From Halanaerobiales bacterium (GTDB taxonomy: Bacteria; Bacillota_F; Halanaerobiia; Halanaerobiales; DTU029): 5,799 nucleotides of DNA. The stretch spans positions 1-5,799 of the forward strand of contig JADQBV010000206.1 in assembly GCA_016278415.1 (NCBI GenBank). The letters run 5' to 3'. Positions within the stretch are counted from its first letter, which is position 1; every line of letters begins with the position of its first letter. The translations under genes were made by a program, and so were the position numbers. Below the pieces are notes generated by a model, which did no database searches, was not told the DNA's origin, and saw nothing but the letters and a program-made list of their open reading frames with translations. Shown here piece by piece: positions 1 to 5,551 of the stretch.

Positions 1-55
1 AGGCATCGCCGGCAGATTTACAGTCTGCTCCCTTTAACCACTCGGGCACCCCTCC
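1..55 (-). tRNA. tRNA-Tyr (anticodon GUA), 3' part cut off by window edge
   Basis: Read on the minus strand, this shows a 5' acceptor strand GGAGGGG, a D arm with GCCCGAGTGG, and an anticodon stem GCAGA/TCTGC closing the loop CTGTAAA. The anticodon is GTA (complement of 19-21), so the tRNA carries tyrosine. The visible part ends in what should be the long variable arm typical of bacterial tRNA-Tyr; the T arm and 3' acceptor strand lie outside the window. It is the last visible member of a Pro-Glu-Tyr operon, 25 nt downstream of tRNA-Glu. Confidence 0.93.
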
Positions 56-80
56 GTTCTAACATCCAACATCTGCTTAT

Positions 81-156
81 TGGTACCCTCAAGGGGATTC
101 GAACCCCTGCCGCCAGGATGAAAACCTGGTGTCCTGGACCCCTAGACGATGAGGGC
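81..156 (-). tRNA. tRNA-Glu (anticodon UUC)
   Basis: A complete 76-nt cloverleaf on the minus strand. The acceptor strands GCCCTCA and TGAGGGT pair over seven positions (one G-U), followed by discriminator A and an encoded CCA. The anticodon stem CCAGG/CCTGG closes a loop with anticodon TTC. The T arm is AGGGG/CCCCT around TTCGAAT. It is spaced 10 nt from tRNA-Pro and 25 nt from tRNA-Tyr, so the three are almost certainly cut from one precursor. Confidence 0.96.
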
Positions 157-166
157 ATATTTAAAG

Positions 167-243
167 TGGTCGGGCTGCTCAGATTTGAACTGAGGGCCCC
201 CTGTTCCCAAAACAGGTGCGCTACCAAACTGCGCCACAGCCCG
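167..243 (-). tRNA. tRNA-Pro (anticodon UGG)
   Basis: A complete 77-nt cloverleaf on the minus strand. The acceptor CGGGCTG pairs fully with CAGCCCG, then comes discriminator A and an encoded CCA. The anticodon stem CCTGT/ACAGG closes the loop TTTGGGA, giving anticodon TGG for proline. It is the first gene of the tRNA operon, with a promoter starting 13 nt upstream. Confidence 0.96.
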
Positions 244-255
244 ACAACAAGAATT

Positions 256-284
256 AGTATATCGCATATTATCAGATAGGTCAA
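256..284 (-). promoter_or_regulatory. Sigma-A promoter of the tRNA Pro-Glu-Tyr operon
   Basis: On the minus strand, TTGACC (complement of 279-284) is followed after exactly 17 nt by TATACT (complement of 256-261). Both boxes match the consensus at 5 of 6 positions. Transcription would start about 5 nt before the first base of tRNA-Pro, leaving a very short leader. An A/T-rich stretch with repeated TTGTCT lies just upstream and could act as an UP-like element; that part is inference. Confidence 0.8.
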
Positions 285-364
285 AAGACAAAATAGACAA
301 TTGTAGCGAGTTAAGGGTGATTATGTCAGTATATCGTAACTATTCTGCACAATATCAACCTTTA

Positions 365-393
365 TTGTATATATATAAATATGAATATATTTT
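365..393 (+). promoter_or_regulatory. Possible promoter for surE
   Basis: TTGTAT at 365-370, a 17-nt spacer, and TATTTT at 388-393 would place a start about 35 nt before the surE start codon. The whole stretch is A/T-rich, so chance matches are likely. It is the best spaced pair I see between the tRNA promoter and surE. Confidence 0.28.
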
Positions 394-425
394 CTATTTT
401 ATATGTCTTAATACTAATAGATCGT

Positions 426-430
426 AGGTG
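426..430 (+). promoter_or_regulatory. surE ribosome binding site
   Basis: AGGTG lies 6 nt before the ATG at 437. The GTG at 428, which is in frame and would add three residues, sits within this site and so cannot use it. This decides the start in favour of 437, which also gives the family's usual first residues, [10 protein letters not shown]. Confidence 0.7.
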
Positions 431-436
431 ATAAAT

Positions 437-1195
437 ATGAAGATTCTCTTAACAAATGATGATGGAGTATATGCGGATGGAATTAAAGCTTTAGCAACTG
501 TTTTAGTAAATAATCATCATCAAGTAATGATATCAGCACCTGATCGTGAAAGAAGTGCATCAGGTCATTCAATAACTATAATTGACCCATTAAGGGCTAG
601 GATGGTAAAGCTAGGTATAGATGAATTAATAGCTTATGAAGTGACAGGAACACCAGCAGACTGTGTTAAACTTGGTTTAGAAAAGCTTGTAGATTTTAAA
701 CCTGATTTAGTAATATCAGGTATTAATAATGGTCCCAACTTGGGTTTTGATGTTCTATACTCAGGAACTGTATCTGCAGCTATTGAGGGTTGGATGGTCG
801 GTTATAATTCGATAGCAGTATCTTTGGATAGGCGTAATAATAAAGATTTTATATCAGCGGCTAAATATATTGAAAAGCTTATAACTAAGATTGATTTTAA
901 TAAATTTACTGATACCTCATTACTAAATATAAATATACCTGATATTATCGAAAGAGATATTAAAGGTGTAAAAATAACAAGATTAGGAACAAGTCTATAT
1001 GAAGATACATTTGAAGAAAGATTAGACCCTACAGGTAATAAATACTTCTGGTTAACTGGTGGAAATGGAAGAACTGAAAAATCACAGGAGACGGATATCT
1101 GGTCAATTAAGAATGATTATATCTCTATAACTCCCTTGAAGTTAGAATTAAATAATTATAAACTCATTGAAGAATTAAAAGGTGAAAATCTATAA
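437..1195 (+). CDS. surE: 5'/3'-nucleotidase SurE
   Basis: SurE is a cytoplasmic metal-dependent phosphatase that removes phosphate from nucleoside 5'- and 3'-monophosphates, and in some species from short polyphosphate. It is linked to stationary-phase survival. The 252-residue product is the usual family length. The N-terminal NDDG motif gives D8 and D9, S40 lies in [11 protein letters not shown] (35-45), and N97 lies in SGINNG (94-99); by alignment with known SurE structures these four bind the metal. The stretch [16 protein letters not shown] (103-118) is also a family signature. The ATG at 437 is chosen because AGGTG sits 6 nt upstream and the protein then starts right at the first beta strand. 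A membrane protein gene follows 57 nt downstream on the same strand, possibly co-transcribed. No clear terminator follows; the only hairpin there lacks a T tract. Identification is firm. Confidence 0.97.
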   Translation: MKILLTNDDGVYADGIKALATVLVNNHHQVMISAPDRERSASGHSITIIDPLRARMVKLGIDELIAYEVTGTPADCVKLGLEKLVDFKPDLVISGINNGPNLGFDVLYSGTVSAAIEGWMVGYNSIAVSLDRRNNKDFISAAKYIEKLITKIDFNKFTDTSLLNINIPDIIERDIKGVKITRLGTSLYEDTFEERLDPTGNKYFWLTGGNGRTEKSQETDIWSIKNDYISITPLKLELNNYKLIEELKGENL

Positions 1196-1210
1196 TTTAT
1201 ACTCATTATT

Positions 1211-1246
1211 CCCCTCTTTATATAATATATAATAATATAAGGGGGG
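1211..1246 (+). promoter_or_regulatory. Hairpin covering the ribosome site of the membrane-protein gene
   Basis: CCCCTC (1211-1216) pairs with GGGGGG (1241-1246) with one U-G pair. TT (1217-1218) pairs with AA (1239-1240). After a single bulged T, ATAT (1220-1223) pairs with ATAT (1235-1238). The result is a 12-bp stem around an 11-nt A/T loop. The 3' arm is the G-rich ribosome site, 6 nt before the ATG at 1253. There is no T tract after it, so it does not look like an intrinsic terminator. Control of translation is inference from the position. Confidence 0.45.
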
Positions 1247-1252
1247 ATAATT

Positions 1253-1639
1253 ATGTTTAGTAATAATAATAGTAATGAAAAAAGTATAAATAATATTATA
1301 ATTTTCAAAGGGGTAATTATTGGGATTTTTATACTTTTAATAATAACAGTAATAATGGCAATGTTTTCTGGTTTTTTATTTAGAATGAGTTCAGTAAACC
1401 TCAATAGTATATTATTAGTTATTAATTTTTTCATTTTAAGTTTTGTAGGCTTTTATGTAGCAAGGAACGTTGAAAAGAATGGTTGGTTGAATGGAGGATT
1501 AGCTGGCTTAGTATACATGGTTTTACTAATTCTAATAGGTACATTAAGTATGCCAATATCAATTCTAAATATACTTACTATGGCTCTACTTGGATTGATA
1601 ATAGGTAGTATTGGAGGCATTATAGGAATTAATCTATAA
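1253..1639 (+). CDS. TIGR04086-family (DUF3792) four-helix membrane protein
   Basis: A 128-residue, strongly hydrophobic protein of unknown function. After a polar, Asn/Ser-rich N-terminal tail (residues 1-15) there are four likely membrane helices, at about 18-43, 50-70, 81-97 and 103-125. A short charged loop, ARNVEKNGWLNGG (70-82), lies between helices 2 and 3, and the protein ends in the glycine-rich GGIIGINL. The length, the KGWLNGG-like loop and the closing GG.IG.NL pattern match the TIGR04086 (YrzE/DUF3792) family of Firmicute membrane proteins; this is recalled, not searched. No catalytic motif is visible. The start follows GGGGGG with 6 nt of spacing. It may be read from the surE transcript or from its own promoter; an A/T-rich TATAAT-like stretch lies inside the upstream hairpin, but I see no convincing -35 box. 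Confidence 0.8.
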   Translation: MFSNNNSNEKSINNIIIFKGVIIGIFILLIITVIMAMFSGFLFRMSSVNLNSILLVINFFILSFVGFYVARNVEKNGWLNGGLAGLVYMVLLILIGTLSMPISILNILTMALLGLIIGSIGGIIGINL

Positions 1640-1692
1640 TTTGGGATCTACCAATAATAAGTAAATTTATCGACTAAGTTTTATTTTAGGAC

Positions 1693-1770
1693 TAACTATT
1701 AAATTATATAGTTAAACTTACCTACATAAAGTTACATTATAAATGGTAACTTAATGATATAGGGAGGTGA
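1693..1770 (+). promoter_or_regulatory. Foldable leader of the SNF2 gene
   Basis: Three pairings are possible before the start codon. TAACTAT (1693-1699) pairs perfectly with ATAGTTA (1708-1714). AAGTTAC (1729-1735) pairs perfectly with GTAACTT (1746-1752). TTACCT (1718-1723) can pair, with one U-G, with AGGTGA (1765-1770), which is the ribosome binding site. The third pairing would enclose the second hairpin and hide the ribosome site. There is no T tract and no riboswitch class I recognise. Nothing else is evident in 1640-1776, and I find no convincing promoter there. In A/T-rich DNA such short pairings can arise by chance. Confidence 0.35.
1761..1770 (+). promoter_or_regulatory. Strong ribosome binding site pointing to an ATT start
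   Basis: AGGGAGGTGA is a near-perfect anti-16S match. It lies 6 nt before ATT (1777) in the SNF2 reading frame and 7 nt before an overlapping TTG (1778). The TTG is in another frame and meets TAG two codons later, so it cannot start a protein. The in-frame stop TGA at 1768-1770 bars any start further upstream. Confidence 0.75.
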
Positions 1771-1776
1771 TATATA

Positions 1777-3261
1777 ATTGCTATAGATAAGCTAGATATA
1801 GAACTATTACCCCATCAAAGGAAAACTGTACGCAAAGTTATAGATGAAATGAATGGTAAGGCCATATTGGCTGATGAAGTCGGTCTGGGAAAGACAATAG
1901 AGGCAGGAATGATTATAAAAGAATATATGAATAGAGGATTGGTTAAAAAATTTTTGATTTTAGTACCTGCCTCTCTAGGTTTCCAGTGGACCAATGAAAT
2001 GGTAAAAAAATTAGATATTCAAGATATATTTTTTAATAGAAAAGGGAGGGCATGGGATTACTTCGATCATCAGATTGCTTCTTTAGACATGGCCAAAAGA
2101 GATGATCATGCAAAATATTTGAAGGAAATTGACTTTGATATGGTAATAGTTGATGAAGCGCACCGCTTAAAGAATAGAGATACACTTAATTGGAAATTTG
2201 TAAATGGTTTGAAAAAAAAATATTGTTTGCTTTTAACGGCGACTCCGATTCAGAATAATTTGGAGGAACTGTATAACTTAGTATGTCTCCTAAATCCTGA
2301 ATTATATCAAGATTTTAAAAATTTCAAGAGTCAATATATCGCTGGTAAGCATTTGGTTAAAAATGCGGACAAGCTAAAAGATGAACTTGAAGAACTTATG
2401 ATTCGTAATTCTCATGAAGATACAGGAATAGAGTTTCCAAAAAGAAATATTCATAACGTGACAGTAGAATTTAGTAAAAAAGAGCGGAAACTATATGATA
2501 GTGTTAGTAATTATGTTAAGAAAGAATATAGGAGACGAGTAGGTAAGATGAGCATTCTAAATCTATTGACATATCAACGGGAGATATGCAGTAGTTCATT
2601 TGCGCTTTTGAAAACACTAAGTAATAGTAAAGAATATAATCCTGTTTTACATGAGATACTTCAATTAGCAAAAGAAGTAAAGATAAACTCTAAAATGAAA
2701 AAGGTTTTGGAGATAATTGAAAACTTAGATGGTCAGACTATTATATTTACTGAATATAGAGCGACACAGATATATATAGCTAAATTTCTTGAAAATAAAG
2801 GCTATAAAACTATCTTATTTAATGGTGGACTTAGTAGCAGTGGTAAAGAATATATAAAGTATATTTTCCAGAAGAAAAAAGATGTTTTAATAAGTACTGA
2901 AGCAGGTAGTCAAGGACTTAATCTACAATTTTGTAAAAACATTATTAACTATGATATGCCCTGGAATCCTATGAAAGTAGAACAGAGGATTGGTAGGGTG
3001 CATCGTCTTGGTCAAACTAGTAATGTAGAAATATATAATCTTGCTACTAAAGATACTATTGAAGAGAAGATATTAATACTACTTTATAATAAAATTAATC
3101 TATTTAAATCAATCATGGGTGATATGGAAAATATAATAAAGGAATCTTCTAAAGGTTCCAGTCTAGAAAGTAATATTATGAGTATTTTTGCGGAATCAGA
3201 TAATGAAGAAGAGATGGATGCAAAATTTAATAAATTAGGAAATGAAATGACATTAAAATAA
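1777..3261 (+). CDS. SNF2-family DNA-dependent ATPase/helicase, apparent ATT start
   Basis: A two-lobed Swi2/Snf2 ATPase of the short bacterial type (Bacillus YqhH-like), expected to translocate on double-stranded DNA and remodel or strip bound proteins; its partner is unknown. Counting from ATT, the product is 494 residues. The Q-motif-like LLPHQ is at 11-15, Walker A DEVGLGKT at 33-40, Walker B DEAH at 126-129, motif III LTATPIQN at 153-160, motif V STEAGSQGLNLQ at 373-384, and motif VI QRIGRVHRLGQ at 403-413 with its arginine finger region. All core motifs are intact. The C-terminal tail after about residue 440 is short and acidic, without RapA-type extra domains. The first in-frame ATG (1849) would remove LLPHQ and has no ribosome site, while AGGGAGGTGA stands 6 nt before ATT at 1777. 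No in-frame ATG, GTG or TTG lies between. A one-base sequence error or a rare ATT start are the options. The gene ends at a strong terminator. Confidence 0.9.
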   Translation: MAIDKLDIELLPHQRKTVRKVIDEMNGKAILADEVGLGKTIEAGMIIKEYMNRGLVKKFLILVPASLGFQWTNEMVKKLDIQDIFFNRKGRAWDYFDHQIASLDMAKRDDHAKYLKEIDFDMVIVDEAHRLKNRDTLNWKFVNGLKKKYCLLLTATPIQNNLEELYNLVCLLNPELYQDFKNFKSQYIAGKHLVKNADKLKDELEELMIRNSHEDTGIEFPKRNIHNVTVEFSKKERKLYDSVSNYVKKEYRRRVGKMSILNLLTYQREICSSSFALLKTLSNSKEYNPVLHEILQLAKEVKINSKMKKVLEIIENLDGQTIIFTEYRATQIYIAKFLENKGYKTILFNGGLSSSGKEYIKYIFQKKKDVLISTEAGSQGLNLQFCKNIINYDMPWNPMKVEQRIGRVHRLGQTSNVEIYNLATKDTIEEKILILLYNKINLFKSIMGDMENIIKESSKGSSLESNIMSIFAESDNEEEMDAKFNKLGNEMTLK

Positions 3262-3308
3262 TGTTATTGTAGTGAATTCTTTAGATATTTTTATATTTAT
3301 ATATAACA

Positions 3309-3336
3309 AAAGAGACAGGTTTAAACCTGTCTCTTT
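3309..3336. terminator. Bidirectional intrinsic terminator between the SNF2 gene and tRNA(CAU)
   Basis: AAAGAGACAGG (3309-3319) is perfectly repeated in inverted form at 3326-3336 around a TTTAAA centre. On the plus strand the stem runs into TTTAATCTCATATTT. On the minus strand it runs into CTTTTGTTATAT. It can therefore end both the SNF2 transcript and the converging tRNA transcript. Confidence 0.85.
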
Positions 3337-3347
3337 AATCTCATATT

Positions 3348-3424
3348 TGGTGGGCCCACCAGGATTCGAACCTGGGACCAACCGGTTATGAGCCGGTTGC
3401 TCTGACCAACTGAGCTATGGGCCC
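3348..3424 (-). tRNA. tRNA with anticodon CAU, probably tRNA-Ile2 (lysidine type)
   Basis: A complete 77-nt cloverleaf on the minus strand. Acceptor GGGCCCA pairs with TGGGCCC, followed by discriminator A and encoded CCA. The anticodon stem ACCGG/CCGGT closes the loop CTCATAA, so the anticodon is CAT (complement of 3388-3390). It lacks the hallmarks of initiator tRNA, since position 1 pairs normally and the anticodon stem does not end in GGG/CCC. Acceptor pairs C4-G69 and C5-G68 match those recalled as recognised by TilS in tRNA-Ile2 and differ from B. subtilis and E. coli elongator tRNA-Met. Automated tools may label it tRNA-Met. The tRNA call is near certain; the isotype is likely but open. 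Confidence 0.9.
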
Positions 3425-3442
3425 AGATTATCAACATTAATT

Positions 3443-3471
3443 ATTATAATATAAAATAAAATATTAGTCAA
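3443..3471 (-). promoter_or_regulatory. Near-consensus promoter of tRNA(CAU)
   Basis: On the minus strand, TTGACT (complement of 3466-3471) is followed after exactly 17 nt by TATAAT (complement of 3443-3448). This is a 5/6 and a 6/6 match at ideal spacing, with the tRNA beginning about 18 nt downstream of the -10 box. Confidence 0.88.
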
Positions 3472-3505
3472 ATTTTTAAAATAATTCATTTACTAAAAGC
3501 AGGAT

Positions 3506-3533
3506 TTTACTAAGTTATATAAAATAATATACT
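3506..3533 (+). promoter_or_regulatory. Probable promoter of the FAH-asnA operon
   Basis: TTTACT (3506-3511), a 16-nt spacer and TATACT (3528-3533) form a reasonable sigma-A promoter, about 50 nt before the FAH start codon. The octamer TTTACTAA, which includes the -35 box, is also present 17 bp upstream at 3489-3496. The region is A/T-rich, so the call is moderate. Confidence 0.5.
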
Positions 3534-3582
3534 TATACATAATTTTTTATAATTATGAAAAACTGATTGGAGGAATTAAGTT

Positions 3583-4371
3583 ATGAGAATTGTAAGGTTT
3601 TCATATGAAAAAGAAATAAGATATGGTAAATTGAGTGATAAACAGATATTTTTAATAGAAGGTGATATATTTAATGAATATAAAATAACATCTGAAAAAA
3701 TCACTTTAAAGGATGTAGAATTACTTAGTCCAGTTCAACCACCCAACGTTATAGCAATAGGGGTTAATTACAAAAAGCATGCTAAAGAAAGTGGTCATGA
3801 TTTACCAGATAAACCAGTTATATTTATTAAAGCAACAAGTTCAGTAATAGGTCCTGAAGATAATATAATATTACCTAAACCTGCTCCAGATGAAGTAGAT
3901 TATGAGGCAGAGTTAGCTATCATAATTGGAAAAAAAGCTAAAAATATTAGTAAAGATAAAGTTGGAGAATATATCCTGGGTTATACTTGTGCTAATGATG
4001 TCAGTGCCCGTGACTGTCAGCGTAGAATAGATAAACAGTGGGCTAGGGGTAAATCCTTTGATACATTCTGTCCATTGGGTCCCTGGATAGAGACTGAATT
4101 ACCTGCAGATAATTGTAATATAAAATCTAGATTAAATAACAAGACTATGCAGGATTCTAATACATCAGACTTAATTTTTAATACTAGGGAAATAGTAAGT
4201 TATATTTCTGAAAATATGACACTATTACCGGGTACAGTTATATTGACGGGAACTCCAGAGGGCGTAGGCTTTGCAAGAAAACCTGCAGTGTTTTTACAAA
4301 AAGGAGATATTATAGAGATAGAAATTGACGGTATTGGTGTTTTAAAAAATAAAGTTATAAATGAAAATTAA
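3583..4371 (+). CDS. Fumarylacetoacetate hydrolase (FAH) family protein
   Basis: A 262-residue cytoplasmic, metal-dependent enzyme of the FAH superfamily, which acts on 2-oxo acids such as acylpyruvates, oxaloacetate, or ring-cleavage products. After a small N-terminal domain (about 1-50), the catalytic fold carries [10 protein letters not shown] (62-71) with the H66/E69 pair typical of FAHD1-like acylpyruvases. DYEAELA (106-112) supplies E108 and E110, and NDVSARD (138-144) supplies D139; these are the usual Mg/Mn ligands. K157 in RGKSFD and the TGTPEGVG loop (222-229) are also conserved. GGAGG lies 9 nt before the ATG. The substrate cannot be read from sequence; names such as 2-hydroxyhepta-2,4-diene-1,7-dioate isomerase are common but unreliable for this family. 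No aromatic-degradation genes are nearby. The gene is 20 nt upstream of asnA and probably shares its transcript. Confidence 0.92.
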   Translation: MRIVRFSYEKEIRYGKLSDKQIFLIEGDIFNEYKITSEKITLKDVELLSPVQPPNVIAIGVNYKKHAKESGHDLPDKPVIFIKATSSVIGPEDNIILPKPAPDEVDYEAELAIIIGKKAKNISKDKVGEYILGYTCANDVSARDCQRRIDKQWARGKSFDTFCPLGPWIETELPADNCNIKSRLNNKTMQDSNTSDLIFNTREIVSYISENMTLLPGTVILTGTPEGVGFARKPAVFLQKGDIIEIEIDGIGVLKNKVINEN

Positions 4372-4391
4372 TAAAAGGAGATGGAGCAAAG

Positions 4392-5402
4392 ATGGAAAGT
4401 TTAATTATCCCAGAAAACTATCAATCATTACTTTCAGTCAGAGACACAGAAATTGCCATTAAAAAACTAAAAGACCACTTTGAAAGAAAACTTGCAGAAG
4501 TCTTAAACCTTACAAGGGTTTCTGCACCATTATTTGTGGATAAAGATTCAGGTTTAAACGATAATTTGAATGGTGTTGAAAGACCAGTAGGTTTTGATAT
4601 TAAGGCCATTAAAGGTATTAATATAGAAATTGTACAATCACTTGCAAAATGGAAGAGACTAGCCTTAAGTCAATATGAATTTGAACAAGGTGAAGGTTTA
4701 TATACTGATATGAATGCTATTCGTAGAGATGAGGATTTAGATAACCTTCATTCAATATATGTAGATCAATGGGATTGGGAAAAGGTAATTGCAAAAAGTG
4801 AAAGGAATATTAATAAATTAAAAACTATAGTTATGGATATTTATAAAGTATTTAAAGAGACAGAGCAATACTTACATAACTTATATCCACAAATTGAACC
4901 AATACTTCCTAAAGATATCTATTTAATAACTACTCAAGAATTAGAGGATAAGTATCCAGAGTTATCCCCTAAGGAAAGAGAAGACGCAATTGCCAAAGAC
5001 AAGAAAGCTGTCTTTATAATGGAGATTGGTGGTCTATTAAAGTCAGGAATAAGGCATGATGGACGGGCTCCAGATTATGATGACTGGCAACTTAATGGTG
5101 ATATTATTTTTTGGTCACCTGTTCTTGACAGAGCCTTTGAAGTCTCATCAATGGGTATAAGGGTTGATGAAGATACTCTAAAAAAACAATTGGAAATTTC
5201 CAACAATGAAGATAGACTTAATTTGTCATTTCATAAAAAAATTATAAATAAAGAATTACCATATACAGTAGGTGGTGGCATTGGGCAATCAAGGATATGT
5301 ATGTTTTTCTTAAAAAAAGCCCATGTGGGAGAAGTTCAATCAACAATTTGGCCTGATGAAATGCATGACTTATGTAACAAGGCAAATATATTTTTGCTAT
5401 AG
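4392..5402 (+). CDS. asnA: Aspartate--ammonia ligase (asparagine synthetase A)
   Basis: AsnA makes asparagine from aspartate, ammonia and ATP through an aspartyl-AMP intermediate in the cytoplasm, and is related in fold to class II aspartyl/asparaginyl-tRNA synthetases. The 336-residue length fits the family (about 330). Conserved blocks are VQSLAKWKR (81-89), [16 protein letters not shown] (100-115), YVDQWDWE (123-130), RAPDYDDW (225-232), SSMGIRVD (252-259) and the motif-3-like GGGIGQSR (294-301). By alignment with my recollection of E. coli AsnA, catalytic D46, R100 and Q116 correspond to D57, R111 and Q126 here, all present. The loop after DYDDW is shorter than in E. coli. AAAGGAG (4374-4380) and GGAG (4383-4386) both precede the ATG at 4392; an ATG at 4381 is out of frame. 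It follows the FAH gene after 20 nt, so the two are probably co-transcribed, and it ends at a strong terminator. Confidence 0.98.
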   Translation: MESLIIPENYQSLLSVRDTEIAIKKLKDHFERKLAEVLNLTRVSAPLFVDKDSGLNDNLNGVERPVGFDIKAIKGINIEIVQSLAKWKRLALSQYEFEQGEGLYTDMNAIRRDEDLDNLHSIYVDQWDWEKVIAKSERNINKLKTIVMDIYKVFKETEQYLHNLYPQIEPILPKDIYLITTQELEDKYPELSPKEREDAIAKDKKAVFIMEIGGLLKSGIRHDGRAPDYDDWQLNGDIIFWSPVLDRAFEVSSMGIRVDEDTLKKQLEISNNEDRLNLSFHKKIINKELPYTVGGGIGQSRICMFFLKKAHVGEVQSTIWPDEMHDLCNKANIFLL

Positions 5403-5426
5403 ATATTCTAAAACAAATATAAATAT

Positions 5427-5462
5427 AAAAGACGACCACTTTTTAAAGTGTGGTCGTCTTTT
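5427..5462. terminator. Bidirectional intrinsic terminator between asnA and tyrS
   Basis: AAAAGACGACCAC (5427-5439) and GTGGTCGTCTTTT (5450-5462) form a perfect 13-bp stem around a 10-nt loop. The flanking A and T runs give U-rich tails on both strands (TTTTGAG on plus, TTTTATATTTATATTT on minus). It sits 24 nt after asnA and can also end the converging tyrS transcript. In 5463-5551, between it and tyrS, I see no gene and no other strong element. Confidence 0.92.
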
Positions 5463-5551
5463 GAGTAAGATTACAGATATATATTAAATTTTTGACTCAA
5501 CTTTCGGAGTTCTTATATTTTTCCAGGTTAGCCATTTTCTGAATGAACATA

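Noticed and set aside
18..284. Open frame of 88 codons on the minus strand
   Set aside because: It runs straight through three tRNA genes and their promoter; the protein has no family character.
428..436. GTG at 428 as the start of surE
   Set aside because: It overlaps the AGGTG ribosome site that serves the ATG at 437, and would add three residues not usual in the family.
1156..1434. Open frame of 92 codons on the minus strand
   Set aside because: It is the antisense shadow of the hydrophobic TIGR04086 gene and the surE end, Ile/Leu-rich only because of A/T-rich DNA, and has no clear ribosome site.
1778..1786. TTG at 1778 as the SNF2 start codon
   Set aside because: It is out of the SNF2 frame and reaches a TAG after two codons as the sequence stands; it would work only if a base is missing.
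1849..1851. ATG at 1849 as the SNF2 start codon
   Set aside because: It would remove the conserved LLPHQ segment and has no ribosome site before it, while an ideal one lies at 1761-1770.
4421..4609. Open frame of 62 codons on the minus strand inside asnA
   Set aside because: It lies wholly antisense to well-conserved asnA sequence.
5242..5439. Open frame of 65 codons on the minus strand
   Set aside because: It overlaps the asnA 3' end and the terminator; no family features.
5461..5520. Inverted TTGAGT/ACTCAA and a small AACT/AGTT hairpin after the asnA terminator
   Set aside because: Stems are only 4-6 bp without a T tract; the strong terminator beside them already explains both transcript ends.
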